DNA from: Barnesiella merdipullorum
Lineage (GTDB): Bacteria; Bacteroidota; Bacteroidia; Bacteroidales; Barnesiellaceae
Assembly: GCA_019116365.1 (NCBI GenBank)
Contig: DXBT01000032.1
Coordinates: forward strand, 62,001-126,000
DNA length: 64,000 nt
Reading direction: 5' to 3'
Of this stretch, positions 1-7,626 are shown in pieces (positions within the stretch are counted from its first letter, which is position 1; every line of letters starts with the position of its first letter). Under the pieces are notes generated by a model that was not told the DNA's origin, searched no databases, and saw nothing but the letters and a program-made list of their open reading frames with translations. A program made the translations under genes and the position numbers.

Positions 1-1661
1 CCTATATTACGGCTCTGCCGGCTCTGCTCACGGCCGTGACCGTCTATTTGCGGGGGACGTGGTGGAAACCTGTCTTCCGCACCTATTTCGTGTTGATTGC
101 CCTGGTGGTGTCGATCATTACGTTGAGCGATGCGGTGTTGTACAGTTTCTGGGGATTCCGCATCGACGCTACGCCGCTTTTCTATCTGGCTTCACCGGCC
201 GATGCCGTAGCCAGTATCCCGGCATGGCAGACGGTGGTGATTCTGCTCCTTATCGTGGCTTATGCCGTGTTGCTCGTGTGGCCGCTGTGGCGTTGGTCGG
301 GTAGGGTGGCGAAGTGGGAAAAGCCCCGCAAACCGCTGCTCTCGTTGGCTGTATTGTTGCTGCTCACGGCGTCGTTGTTCATTCCCATTCGGGGTGGCTT
401 CACGGTCTCTACCATGAATGTGGGCAAGGCCTACTTCAGTGATCGCATGGAGTTGAATCATGCAGCTATCAACCCGGTGTTCAGCCTGATGTCGTCGCTC
501 TTCAAATCGGAGGATTTCTCTTCGCAATACCGCTTTTTTGAGCCGGCCGAGGCCGATGCCCTTTTCGAGCCTCTGCGGGGTGGAGGACCGTCGGTCTTTC
601 CCGCCGATTCGGCTCAATGGGTGAAGCCCGGTGCCAATGTGGTGCTGGTGGTTCTCGAGAGCTTTTCGGGGGCAGCCATGGAGAGCCTGGGCGGTCTGTC
701 GGGGGTGATGCCCAATCTCGAGCAGATTGCCTCGGAGGGTATCCTCTTTACCCACTGTTATGCCAACAGTTTCAGAACCGACCGGGGCCTTACTTCTATC
801 TTGAGTGGATATCCAGCCCAGCCTACGGCCTCGATTATGAAATATCCCGCCAAGTCGCAATCGCTCCCGGCCATCTCCAAATCGTTGCGCAACAAAGGTT
901 ACGACACGCAGTTTATCTATGGCGGTGATGCCGATTTTACCAATATGCGTTCCTACTTCATTTCGATGGGCATGGACAATATCGTGTGTGACCGTGATTT
1001 CCCGTTGAGTCAGCGGCTGAGCAAGTGGGGCGTACCCGACCATGTGACGTTCGACGAGGTTTATCGGCTCATCGCTGAACAGCCTGCCGACAAGCCTTTC
1101 ATGAAAATGTTTCTCACACTCAGCAGTCACGAGCCGTTCGATGTGCCCATGCACCGGCTCGAAGATAAATACCTGAACTCGGTGGCCTATACCGACAGTT
1201 GCCTGGGTGACTTTGTGGCCCGGCTCAAGAAGCTTCCGTCGTGGGAAAACACATTGCTGGTATTCGTGGCCGATCATGCCTTCCGCTACCCCTATAACGT
1301 GCAGAATCACGATATCGAGTATCACCACATTCCGCTCGTGTGGGCCGGTGGTGCCGTGTTGGCTCCGCGGGTCATCGACGACTATTTGTCGCAGATCGAC
1401 TTGGCGGCCACGCTGCTGGCGCAGTTGCATATCCCTTACGACGACTTTGCCTTTAGCAAGAATTTGGCCGATCCCACCCGGGAACGTTTTGCCTACTATA
1501 CCTTCCCCGACGGCTTTGGTTATATCGACCGGGAGGGTGCAGCCGTCTATGACTGTGCGGCCCAGTCGGTTCTCATTGAACAGAACGACAGCAGTGCGTT
1601 GAAGTTGAACTGGGGAAAGGCCTATTTGCAGAAACTCTATGACGACCTGGCTTCGCGATAA
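1..1661 (+). CDS. LtaS-like sulfatase-fold membrane phosphotransferase (5' partial)
   Basis: The protein is membrane-anchored with a periplasmic alkaline-phosphatase-superfamily domain, of the LTA synthase/phosphoglycerol transferase type. The frame is open to the first base, so the true start lies upstream; a GTG at 36 is only an internal codon. At least three hydrophobic helices come first, then the catalytic domain. Metal and nucleophile signatures are visible: VLESFSG (metal Glu), NSFRTDRG (the Thr that is the nucleophile in LtaS) and VADHAF (Asp-His metal pair). Gram-negative bacteria lack lipoteichoic acid, so the acceptor is probably another envelope glycan or lipid; that is inference. 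A GNAT gene follows 17 bases later. Superfamily is sure, substrate unknown. Confidence 0.85.
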   Translation, partial: YITALPALLTAVTVYLRGTWWKPVFRTYFVLIALVVSIITLSDAVLYSFWGFRIDATPLFYLASPADAVASIPAWQTVVILLLIVAYAVLLVWPLWRWSGRVAKWEKPRKPLLSLAVLLLLTASLFIPIRGGFTVSTMNVGKAYFSDRMELNHAAINPVFSLMSSLFKSEDFSSQYRFFEPAEADALFEPLRGGGPSVFPADSAQWVKPGANVVLVVLESFSGAAMESLGGLSGVMPNLEQIASEGILFTHCYANSFRTDRGLTSILSGYPAQPTASIMKYPAKSQSLPAISKSLRNKGYDTQFIYGGDADFTNMRSYFISMGMDNIVCDRDFPLSQRLSKWGVPDHVTFDEVYRLIAEQPADKPFMKMFLTLSSHEPFDVPMHRLEDKYLNSVAYTDSCLGDFVARLKKLPSWENTLLVFVADHAFRYPYNVQNHDIEYHHIPLVWAGGAVLAPRVIDDYLSQIDLAATLLAQLHIPYDDFAFSKNLADPTRERFAYYTFPDGFGYIDREGAAVYDCAAQSVLIEQNDSSALKLNWGKAYLQKLYDDLASR

Positions 1662-1678
1662 ACAGGAGAGAATGGTTT

Positions 1679-2179
1679 ATGAAGATAAGAGCAACGACAA
1701 CCGCCGATATCGAGCAGGTGATGCCCGTGTTTGAGCAGGCCAAGCGTTTCATGCGGCAGAACGGGAACTATCGTCAGTGGACGGGCGGTTATCCCTCGCG
1801 CGAAATTCTCGAGGCCGATATCGCCGACAACAGCAGCTTTGTGTGTCTCGACGATGAGGATATGATTGTAGGTATCTTTTGTTTCCGTTATGGTTCGGCA
1901 CCAGAGCCTACCTACGCTACCATCTACGACGGGGCATGGCTCAACGACAAACCCTATGGCGTGATACACCGCATTGCCTCGACCGGCAAGGTGGGTGGTA
2001 TTTTTGCGGCTACTCTGGCCTGGTGTCGTGGCTATGTCGATAACATTCGCATCGACACCCATCGCGACAACAGGGTGATGCAGGAGTTGCTCGTGCGGCA
2101 CGGCTTCAGCCGGTGCGGTATCATCTACCTGGCCAATGGCGACGAGCGCATAGCCTTTCAACGGTATTTTTCCCGATGA
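1679..2179 (+). CDS. GNAT family N-acetyltransferase
   Basis: This 166-residue protein has the length and pattern of a single GNAT domain, which transfers an acetyl group from acetyl-CoA to an amine. It begins MKIRATTTADIEQVMPVF, the usual first strand and helix of the fold. Later come a VGIFCFRYG strand and a C-terminal VMQELLVRHGFSRCG segment, the typical closing helix and strand. The canonical Q/RxxGxG/A loop is poorly conserved (VIHRIASTGKVGG). The gene follows the sulfatase-fold gene by 17 bases and is probably co-transcribed. The substrate cannot be told. Confidence 0.8.
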   Translation: MKIRATTTADIEQVMPVFEQAKRFMRQNGNYRQWTGGYPSREILEADIADNSSFVCLDDEDMIVGIFCFRYGSAPEPTYATIYDGAWLNDKPYGVIHRIASTGKVGGIFAATLAWCRGYVDNIRIDTHRDNRVMQELLVRHGFSRCGIIYLANGDERIAFQRYFSR

Positions 2180-2212
2180 TTCAGATTCGGACCATTTGCG
2201 ATAGAATACAAA

Positions 2213-2241
2213 CAGGGGGCTGGAAATTTTCCAGCCCCCTG
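2213..2241. terminator. Bidirectional terminator hairpin
   Basis: An 11-bp perfect stem (CAGGGGGCTGG paired with CCAGCCCCCTG) surrounds an AAATTTT loop. It lies between the convergent GNAT gene and subtilase gene, so it can end transcription from both sides. Confidence 0.8.
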
Positions 2242-2272
2242 TCGTTATGGTGTAGAACCCGGTGTGAGCTCT

Positions 2273-4474
2273 TTACTTAACCGTCAGTTTGGTGGTGATA
2301 TGATTTTTCTCACCGATGATGCGCATGACATAGATGCCCGGAGCTATACCGTTCAGCGATACGGGCGTCTGTTCACCAGCCTGTATGTCGCCGGCATATT
2401 GACTGTACACCTCGGCACCGTTGAGGGCATAGAGGGCAACCGTCACGTGCTGGTCGTCGCTGGGCAGCAGGAAATAGCAACTCTCTGCGGCCGGGTTGGG
2501 ATAGACCATCGGGCGGGTAGGAGCTCCCACCTCTTCGATACCCGAGAGTTCGAGACAATCGACCAAACCGTTGTAGGCATCGATTTTACCATAGCCCCAC
2601 AGGTTGTTGCCCACGCCGGCAATGTCGCCCGTGTAGTTGTCGGTCTTGGCCGACTGGGCAAAGATTTCGCGCACCTGCTCGGGTGTGAGAGTAGGTCGGG
2701 CCTGCAACCAGGTAGCCAATACACCGGTGACTACCGGCGAGGCCATCGAGGTACCTTCCATCGAACCAAAATAATAGCTCTTGCCGTTGACACTTTCCTC
2801 TTCGACTACAAAGTCGTAGTACTCACCTCGGCGGTTGTTGCAGGTTGAGGCGTTGAACGACGATACGATCATCGTACCCGGTGCGGAGATATCGGGCTTC
2901 ATGCGGCCATCGGCCGTGGGGCCATGGCTCGAGAAGGTGGCCAGTTGATTGATCGTTTGGTATGAGTTGTCATACATCGAACTGTTTTTGTGCGAGATAT
3001 GATTGCTGCTGGTATAGGCTCCTACGGAGATGATTCGTTTACCGGTACCGCCAATTTCTCCCATGCTGGAGTCGTTGTCGCCGTTGGTAAATCCACTCAA
3101 TCCGAGGTTGGAGAATGAGGTGTAGGGCGTGTTAGTCCAGGCGTTGATCGTAGTCCCTTCGGTGGACGACACTTCAAATCCTACATAGTAGTTACTTATC
3201 GAGAACACATTTTCCATATCGATTGTAATATTCCCTTTGTCGTTGTTGGGATCTTTGGCTGTAGCGATATAGATGTTGCCATAGACACCTGCGGGATTGG
3301 ATATCTTTTGGCTGGTACTGGTTGCCGTCGAAAAGGCATTGGAAGTATAGACCTTTTTGTTGTTGCGGGGATCGTAAACGATTATTTTAATCGAGAGGGT
3401 TTTGTCGGCATCACCCCAGATATCGATGGCCGTACTTTGTTGTTGGCCCAAATCGACCAACGTCTTCAAGGTGTCATTGCTGCTCGATAGAGTCTTTTTT
3501 ACATGCATGTTGTCTTCGGCTTCGTTACCGGAAGCTCCTACCAGCAAGCGGCCTTCACCTTGCAGCGAGTCGCAGATGCGGTCGAAGGTCGATGTGCCGT
3601 CGTGTGGCCCGATGTGGTAACCGAGGCTCATGTTGATGACACAAGGTTTACCCACCGACTCGGCATAGTCGTAGATGTATTTGATACCGTCGCTGATGCT
3701 GGTGTTGCTGCTGCTGGTATCGTAGAGGTTGTAGCTTACAAATACCAGGTCGGCATCGGGGGCTATGCCGTAGTATTCGTTACCGTGGTAGGCACCTGCA
3801 GCAATACCGGCCACATGGGTGGCGTGACAGTCGTTCATGTCTTGTTGAGCCGCTTCAATCGATTCGGCAGTGGTATATTCGCGGCCGTAGTAGTAGCCCG
3901 AAGGAGGTGTACCTGTTGCATTTTGGTTCCATACACGTTTTACACGCAGGGTCTCACCTGCCGTGTCGTAAAAGTTGATGTGGTTGTACTGGAAACCGCC
4001 ATCGATGATACCGACCACGACATCTTTACCCGTGTAGGCTTGTGTGAGTCCGGTACCGGCGTGCAGGGCATCGACGTTGGAGAAGGTGGCGCTGCGCACA
4101 TTATCCATGAGTTTGTGTACCGGACGCCCGATTTCGATATATTTGACCGAAGGCAGTTGCGATACGGCTTCCAGACTCTCGGCCGGGATGCGCACCGAGA
4201 GGATGGTACCATATTGGGCATTGATGGTCACATTGTTTTCGGCGAGACCTTCGAGGTTGTTCTCGTCGTTGAGGTGGAGAAAGGCCGAGACTATCGTCCG
4301 GTTATTCTCTTGAGTTACGGCATAGGTCGATTTCAGCTTTGAGCGTTGAACCGTGGGAGTCGATTCGTAACTGCGCAAAAAGTTCTGAGTCGATGGCGAC
4401 ATCTTCTCTTCGGCATGCAGGCCAAGTTGGCAGAAGAGGGCCAATAAACAAACTGAAAGTAATACTTTTTTCAT
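2273..4474 (-). CDS. Secreted subtilisin-like serine protease (S8) with T9SS sorting tail
   Basis: This is an extracellular endopeptidase of the S8 family, 733 residues. Order of parts: signal peptide (1-20, ending GLHA), a pro-region (about 22-120), the catalytic domain, and a C-terminal sorting domain from about 655. The triad is Asp158 (GIIDGG), His217 (CHATHVAG) and Ser576 (GTSMASP). A large insertion between His and Ser probably forms a beta-sandwich. The tail (YPNPA, then PGIYVMRI and TTKLTVK) is a type-A T9SS signal, so export across the outer membrane is expected. A lipoprotein resembling its own pro-region is encoded 36 bases upstream on the same strand. The cleavage target is unknown. 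Confidence 0.93.
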   Translation of the reverse strand: MKKVLLSVCLLALFCQLGLHAEEKMSPSTQNFLRSYESTPTVQRSKLKSTYAVTQENNRTIVSAFLHLNDENNLEGLAENNVTINAQYGTILSVRIPAESLEAVSQLPSVKYIEIGRPVHKLMDNVRSATFSNVDALHAGTGLTQAYTGKDVVVGIIDGGFQYNHINFYDTAGETLRVKRVWNQNATGTPPSGYYYGREYTTAESIEAAQQDMNDCHATHVAGIAAGAYHGNEYYGIAPDADLVFVSYNLYDTSSSNTSISDGIKYIYDYAESVGKPCVINMSLGYHIGPHDGTSTFDRICDSLQGEGRLLVGASGNEAEDNMHVKKTLSSSNDTLKTLVDLGQQQSTAIDIWGDADKTLSIKIIVYDPRNNKKVYTSNAFSTATSTSQKISNPAGVYGNIYIATAKDPNNDKGNITIDMENVFSISNYYVGFEVSSTEGTTINAWTNTPYTSFSNLGLSGFTNGDNDSSMGEIGGTGKRIISVGAYTSSNHISHKNSSMYDNSYQTINQLATFSSHGPTADGRMKPDISAPGTMIVSSFNASTCNNRRGEYYDFVVEEESVNGKSYYFGSMEGTSMASPVVTGVLATWLQARPTLTPEQVREIFAQSAKTDNYTGDIAGVGNNLWGYGKIDAYNGLVDCLELSGIEEVGAPTRPMVYPNPAAESCYFLLPSDDQHVTVALYALNGAEVYSQYAGDIQAGEQTPVSLNGIAPGIYVMRIIGEKNHITTKLTVK

Positions 4475-4510
4475 CTATTTAGTTATTAAAATGTAAGATT
4501 CAAGAAACGG

Positions 4511-4963
4511 TTATCGGGGTTGTACGGGCGACGAAGCCTCGATATAGACAATACCCGGCAGGTTCACGAAACTGGCGAGGCTACGCAACGGCATGCCGAA
4601 GCTGTAGGTCGTGTCGTTGTACTTTACGCAGTGGCCTCCCAATTGGGTGAGGCTCTCGGTTGTAAAGCCGGGTGTCGTCTGGAGGAATCCCGTCACGAGA
4701 TATTCCCCGTTTTGGTTACGCAGGGAGAAGCGTTTGATCAGTTGGGCCGAGGGGGTATATTGCTCGGCCGGTTTCCCCGATTGTGCAACTTCGTCTTTCC
4801 AGGCATCCCAAAGCATACGGAATGAGGTAGATACAGATATATCTTTGGGTAGAGTGTAGTTGGTCGTCTCGACCATGTTTTCTGTTTTCGACATATTCTT
4901 GTTTGTGTGGCATCCAGCCAGGGCAAAGGCCACCAATAGGGCCATACATGTAAATCTCCACAT
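4511..4963 (-). CDS. Lipoprotein resembling the pro-region of the adjacent subtilase
   Basis: A 150-residue lipoprotein with signal and lipobox LAGC (Cys18). I do not recognise a named family, but residues 86-147 align by eye with residues 59-119 of the subtilase encoded 36 bases downstream. Shared features are YLVTGFL versus TIVSAFL, then a helix, then LPGIVYIEASSPV versus LPSVKYIEIGRPV. The parts before this also share an ISVST/MSPST start. Such pro-regions act as intramolecular chaperones and inhibitors of subtilases. A free, membrane-anchored copy in the same operon suggests an inhibitor or folding helper; this is inference. It has no catalytic domain of its own. It could also be the remnant of a duplicated protease gene. 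Confidence 0.8.
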   Translation of the reverse strand: MWRFTCMALLVAFALAGCHTNKNMSKTENMVETTNYTLPKDISVSTSFRMLWDAWKDEVAQSGKPAEQYTPSAQLIKRFSLRNQNGEYLVTGFLQTTPGFTTESLTQLGGHCVKYNDTTYSFGMPLRSLASFVNLPGIVYIEASSPVQPR

Positions 4964-4990
4964 AGTGATAAATAGTTATCATTAGGCGGG

Positions 4991-4998
4991 CAAATATA
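4991..4998 (-). promoter_or_regulatory. Candidate -7 box for lipoprotein-subtilase operon
   Basis: Read on the minus strand this is TATATTTG, matching the Bacteroidetes TAnnTTTG box, 28 bases before the lipoprotein start. No clear -33 TTTG is seen. Confidence 0.5.
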
Positions 4999-5123
4999 AA
5001 AAATTTTTGGTCTGAATGTTATTTTTTTAGACTGAAAATATTGTCATTTGCAAATTTTTAGCTCAAGAATTGCATCAATTGGAGCTTTGATAAATGATTC
5101 TGGTAACCGGGATTTACATCCGG

Positions 5124-6236
5124 TCATTTTGATTTCAGACGCGATGATAGCAACGAGTTCAACTCCTCTTCCGAGGGGTTGTTGGCTACGATGGTACCGT
5201 CGGGGCCGAGGAGTACGAAGTGGGGGATACCTTGAATCACATACGACAGAATGGCGTCGGAGTCCCAACCCTTGGGGTCGCCCAGTTGGGGCCACTCCAT
5301 CTGGTTCTCGTGTACATAGTCGAGCCAGGCCTGGGTATCGGTGTCGAGTGAAATGCCTATGATTGACAGCTGGTTCTTGCCATATCGATTGTAGAGTTGT
5401 TTCAGAAAGGGCGTTTGCCGTTGGCAGGGCGGGCACCACGAGGCCCAAAAGTCGAGCAGTACATACTGGCTGTGCCCGATGTATTGCGACAGTGTTACCT
5501 CTCGGCCTTCGGGGGTCTGCAGGGTAAGGTCGGTATAGGGCATGTTGGGGGCTACGTTTTTCATGCGGGAGAGCATGCGGGAGAATTTCTGGATGGCCGG
5601 ATTTTTTTTGAATTCTTTAGCCGCGTTGTCAATGAGTCGCCGTTGTTCGTCTGGAGAAAACAGAAAACTGTTTTGCAGGAACAGATAAACCGAGGTCACG
5701 TTGTCGGTATTGGCTGCGATATATTCACGAGTGAGTTGGCCGAGCCCCTCCTGCTCTTTTTCGAACGCCTGTTTCAAGGCCGTGAAGGTACTGTTGGTGA
5801 GTCGCCCCGTGAGATAGTCGCTCAAGTAGAGCCGGGTGATGGCCTGAATGTGTTTGTCGAACGTTTGCCGTTGCTCCTCGTAGGCTTGCAGACGGTTGTT
5901 GAGCGGAGTCCCCGACAGGTGAGTGGTCGAGTCGAACACGACCTCTATCGTGCCGGGCTCGAGAGCGAGGAGCAGGGGTGGCACTTGTGAGGCCCGTTCG
6001 TCGCGCGGTACCAGTATGGCAATGGCCGGTTCGTGTTGGTATCCATTGAATGTAAAGTACCCGTTCTTGACCGTAGCGCTGTCGATGATTTCGAAACGCT
6101 GGTCGTTCAGGCGTTGCAGGAATAGGGTCGTGCCATCGGGGAAGAGGTGGGTCTGTCCGTCGATTCTGTATTGGTCGGAACAGTTGACCAGACACGTTGC
6201 CAGGGTTATATATCCTATCAGTCGTACTAATTTCAT
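5124..6236 (-). CDS. TlpA-like thiol-disulfide lipoprotein with N-terminal DUF4369-like domain
   Basis: A 370-residue lipoprotein: signal peptide with Cys19 (LVNC), an N-terminal beta domain of the DUF4369 type (about 25-115), a helical middle, and a C-terminal thioredoxin-fold domain with the redox pair Cys268-Cys271 in WCPPC. Such proteins exchange disulfides at the cell envelope. The frame is open further upstream to 6410, but that stretch is basic and has no signal. The ATG at 6236 starts a clear lipoprotein signal and was chosen. It is 180 bases downstream of the holin-like operon and may have its own promoter, which I could not find. The redox partner is unknown. Confidence 0.9.
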   Translation of the reverse strand: MKLVRLIGYITLATCLVNCSDQYRIDGQTHLFPDGTTLFLQRLNDQRFEIIDSATVKNGYFTFNGYQHEPAIAILVPRDERASQVPPLLLALEPGTIEVVFDSTTHLSGTPLNNRLQAYEEQRQTFDKHIQAITRLYLSDYLTGRLTNSTFTALKQAFEKEQEGLGQLTREYIAANTDNVTSVYLFLQNSFLFSPDEQRRLIDNAAKEFKKNPAIQKFSRMLSRMKNVAPNMPYTDLTLQTPEGREVTLSQYIGHSQYVLLDFWASWCPPCQRQTPFLKQLYNRYGKNQLSIIGISLDTDTQAWLDYVHENQMEWPQLGDPKGWDSDAILSYVIQGIPHFVLLGPDGTIVANNPSEEELNSLLSSRLKSK

Positions 6237-6416
6237 GGTTGTCTTGAATTTCCGTTTATGTATAAACAGAAGATTTTCAACAAGGTTTAACCGACGGGTA
6301 GGATTAACAATTGGCCGCCAGGCCGGGTTGACGGTAGGAAGTTGCCCTTGGAGAGCCGATGATTTGAAAGGAAAAGTTATGACATGGACCGGGAGCCGGC
6401 CATGTGGCATGAGTCG

Positions 6417-6680
6417 TCAACGAAACCGCTTGAACATGCGGAATATGCGCGACATGAGCCGGAAGCCCCATATGGCACTTTCGAGCAGAGTGACACCACT
6501 GAGCAGGTTGCTCCCGATGTACTTGGTGACCGATCGGGCCTCGGTAAAGGGAGCAATGGCTTGGCGATAGGCCTCATCGACATTTTTTCGCTGTTCGGCG
6601 ATGGCGGCTTTCAAAGCCTGCCGTCGGGCGGTAATCTCTTCAAGAGTAAGCCCTTGTGAATGGGTTCGCGGGTTATTCAT
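6417..6680 (-). CDS. Small hypothetical protein, third gene of YtxH-holin operon
   Basis: An 87-residue protein beginning MNNPRTHSQGLTLEEI. It has a charged helical first half, likely coiled coil, then a short moderately hydrophobic stretch around SNLLSGVTLLESAIWGF and a strongly basic end (RMFKRFR). The start codon lies one base after the stop of the holin-like gene, so translation is probably coupled; a longer frame to 6812 would overlap that gene almost wholly and was rejected. The arrangement suggests a membrane-associated partner of the holin-like protein. No known function. Confidence 0.75.
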   Translation of the reverse strand: MNNPRTHSQGLTLEEITARRQALKAAIAEQRKNVDEAYRQAIAPFTEARSVTKYIGSNLLSGVTLLESAIWGFRLMSRIFRMFKRFR

Positions 6681-6681
6681 G

Positions 6682-7041
6682 TTATTGAGGCGTTTTGTCG
6701 TTATCGAGTAATACACGTGAGATAAATCGGGTAATTGGGGCCAGTATAAGCCGTTGCTTGAAAATGACAACAATAGCGATAAGCAACAGGAACAGCCCAC
6801 CGAGCAGGGCATAGCTCCCTACGATTCCCACCAGAGGCTCCAGCAGATAGACCAGGGCAAACGACAGGTATATGCCGGCTCCTACGGCAAGAACCAAAAT
6901 GATGATGAACAGGACCGACATGCCCAGGATAACCGATATTTTCTCGGTCGCTGTCAACTTGGCATAGTCGATTTGCAGCGAGATGTATTTTTTACTTTCG
7001 TCGAAGAGGCGCTTGAATGTATTGTCGGGGGTATCGGACAT
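6682..7041 (-). CDS. Phage holin superfamily / DUF1469-like membrane protein
   Basis: A 119-residue protein with a soluble amphipathic N-terminus (about 1-38) followed by two strong membrane helices (about 39-63 and 70-93) and a short polar tail. This matches the holin_3_6/DUF1469 family, which is chromosomal and common in Bacteroidetes and not evidence of a prophage. There are no phage genes nearby. It sits between a YtxH gene (96 bases upstream) and a small gene (1 base downstream). In this context it is likely an envelope stress or membrane-shaping protein; the precise role is unknown. Confidence 0.8.
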   Translation of the reverse strand: MSDTPDNTFKRLFDESKKYISLQIDYAKLTATEKISVILGMSVLFIIILVLAVGAGIYLSFALVYLLEPLVGIVGSYALLGGLFLLLIAIVVIFKQRLILAPITRFISRVLLDNDKTPQ

Positions 7042-7137
7042 AACGGTATGGAATTAGAGGAGAAACAGATACATACCGATGAGAGTATCAAAGCCCCTTG
7101 GGAGTACCTTGATATTCTCATCGTTACAGGGGCGTAG

Positions 7138-7341
7138 CTATTTTACGCCTTTTACCTCTTCGGCAATCTGGTCCACGAGTTGCTCCATCTCTTCTTTTTT
7201 CAGGTGGATACCTTTGTCGTGAAGCATTTTGCAGATGCGAGCTCTGGTGTCGGAACCTTTTTCGGGCGCGAACAAGATACCGGCTACAGCACCCACGGCG
7301 GCTCCGCCGAGGAATGCAAACAGTAAATTAAGACCTTTCAT
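7138..7341 (-). CDS. YtxH domain-containing protein
   Basis: A 67-residue protein. A glycine- and alanine-rich membrane helix (FAFLGGAAVGAVAGILFAPEKGSDTR) is the YtxH signature, followed by a charged helix ending EEVKGVK. YtxH proteins are linked to general stress in other bacteria, mainly by expression data. It is the first gene of a three-gene minus-strand operon with a holin-like protein and a small unknown. Confidence 0.85.
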   Translation of the reverse strand: MKGLNLLFAFLGGAAVGAVAGILFAPEKGSDTRARICKMLHDKGIHLKKEEMEQLVDQIAEEVKGVK

Positions 7342-7368
7342 AGTTGTTACATTTTAGATGTGACTATA

Positions 7369-7376
7369 CAAAGATA
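7369..7376 (-). promoter_or_regulatory. -7 box for YtxH operon
   Basis: Minus-strand TATCTTTG, 27 bases before the YtxH start, fits the Bacteroidetes -7 consensus. No good -33 box is visible. Confidence 0.55.
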
Positions 7377-7492
7377 ACAAAACAAACGAAATATTGTTAG
7401 CCTGCGATGAGAATAATTTCGCTTTTATGAATTGTTTTACAAAAAATTATAAAGGATAAAAGAGGAGCCGAGTCATGTATCGTTAAAGTTGC

Positions 7493-7500
7493 TATCTTTG
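7493..7500 (+). promoter_or_regulatory. -7 box for uvrA
   Basis: TATCTTTG followed by C lies 126 bases before the uvrA start, implying a leader of about 120 bases. The leader holds a T-run (7523-7529) and an imperfect stem (GCACTGTC with GAC, then AGTGC, about 7531-7559). Whether this controls uvrA is unknown. The -33 box is not evident. Confidence 0.5.
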
Positions 7501-7626
7501 CAGTCGCTTTGTGGAGAGAGGCTTTTTTTAGCACTGTCGGTCACGATTGACAGGAGTGCATGAGGGCTCGATACTCCAAGGTTTTGAGAACAAAGCGAAG
7601 ATACCAAAAAAGATTTTCGGGAAACT

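Noticed and set aside
192..1430. Long open frame antisense to the LtaS-like gene
   Set aside because: It is a shadow caused by codon bias (TCG, CTC, GAG); the His/Arg/Gln-rich product has no domain, while the plus frame has a full catalytic signature. The same holds for long antisense frames over prfA, glgP, pgk, dnaG and the Pif1 gene.
6682..7041. Prophage remnant suggested by a holin-like protein
   Set aside because: This holin superfamily is chromosomal in Bacteroidetes, and there are no other phage genes, attachment sites or integrase nearby.
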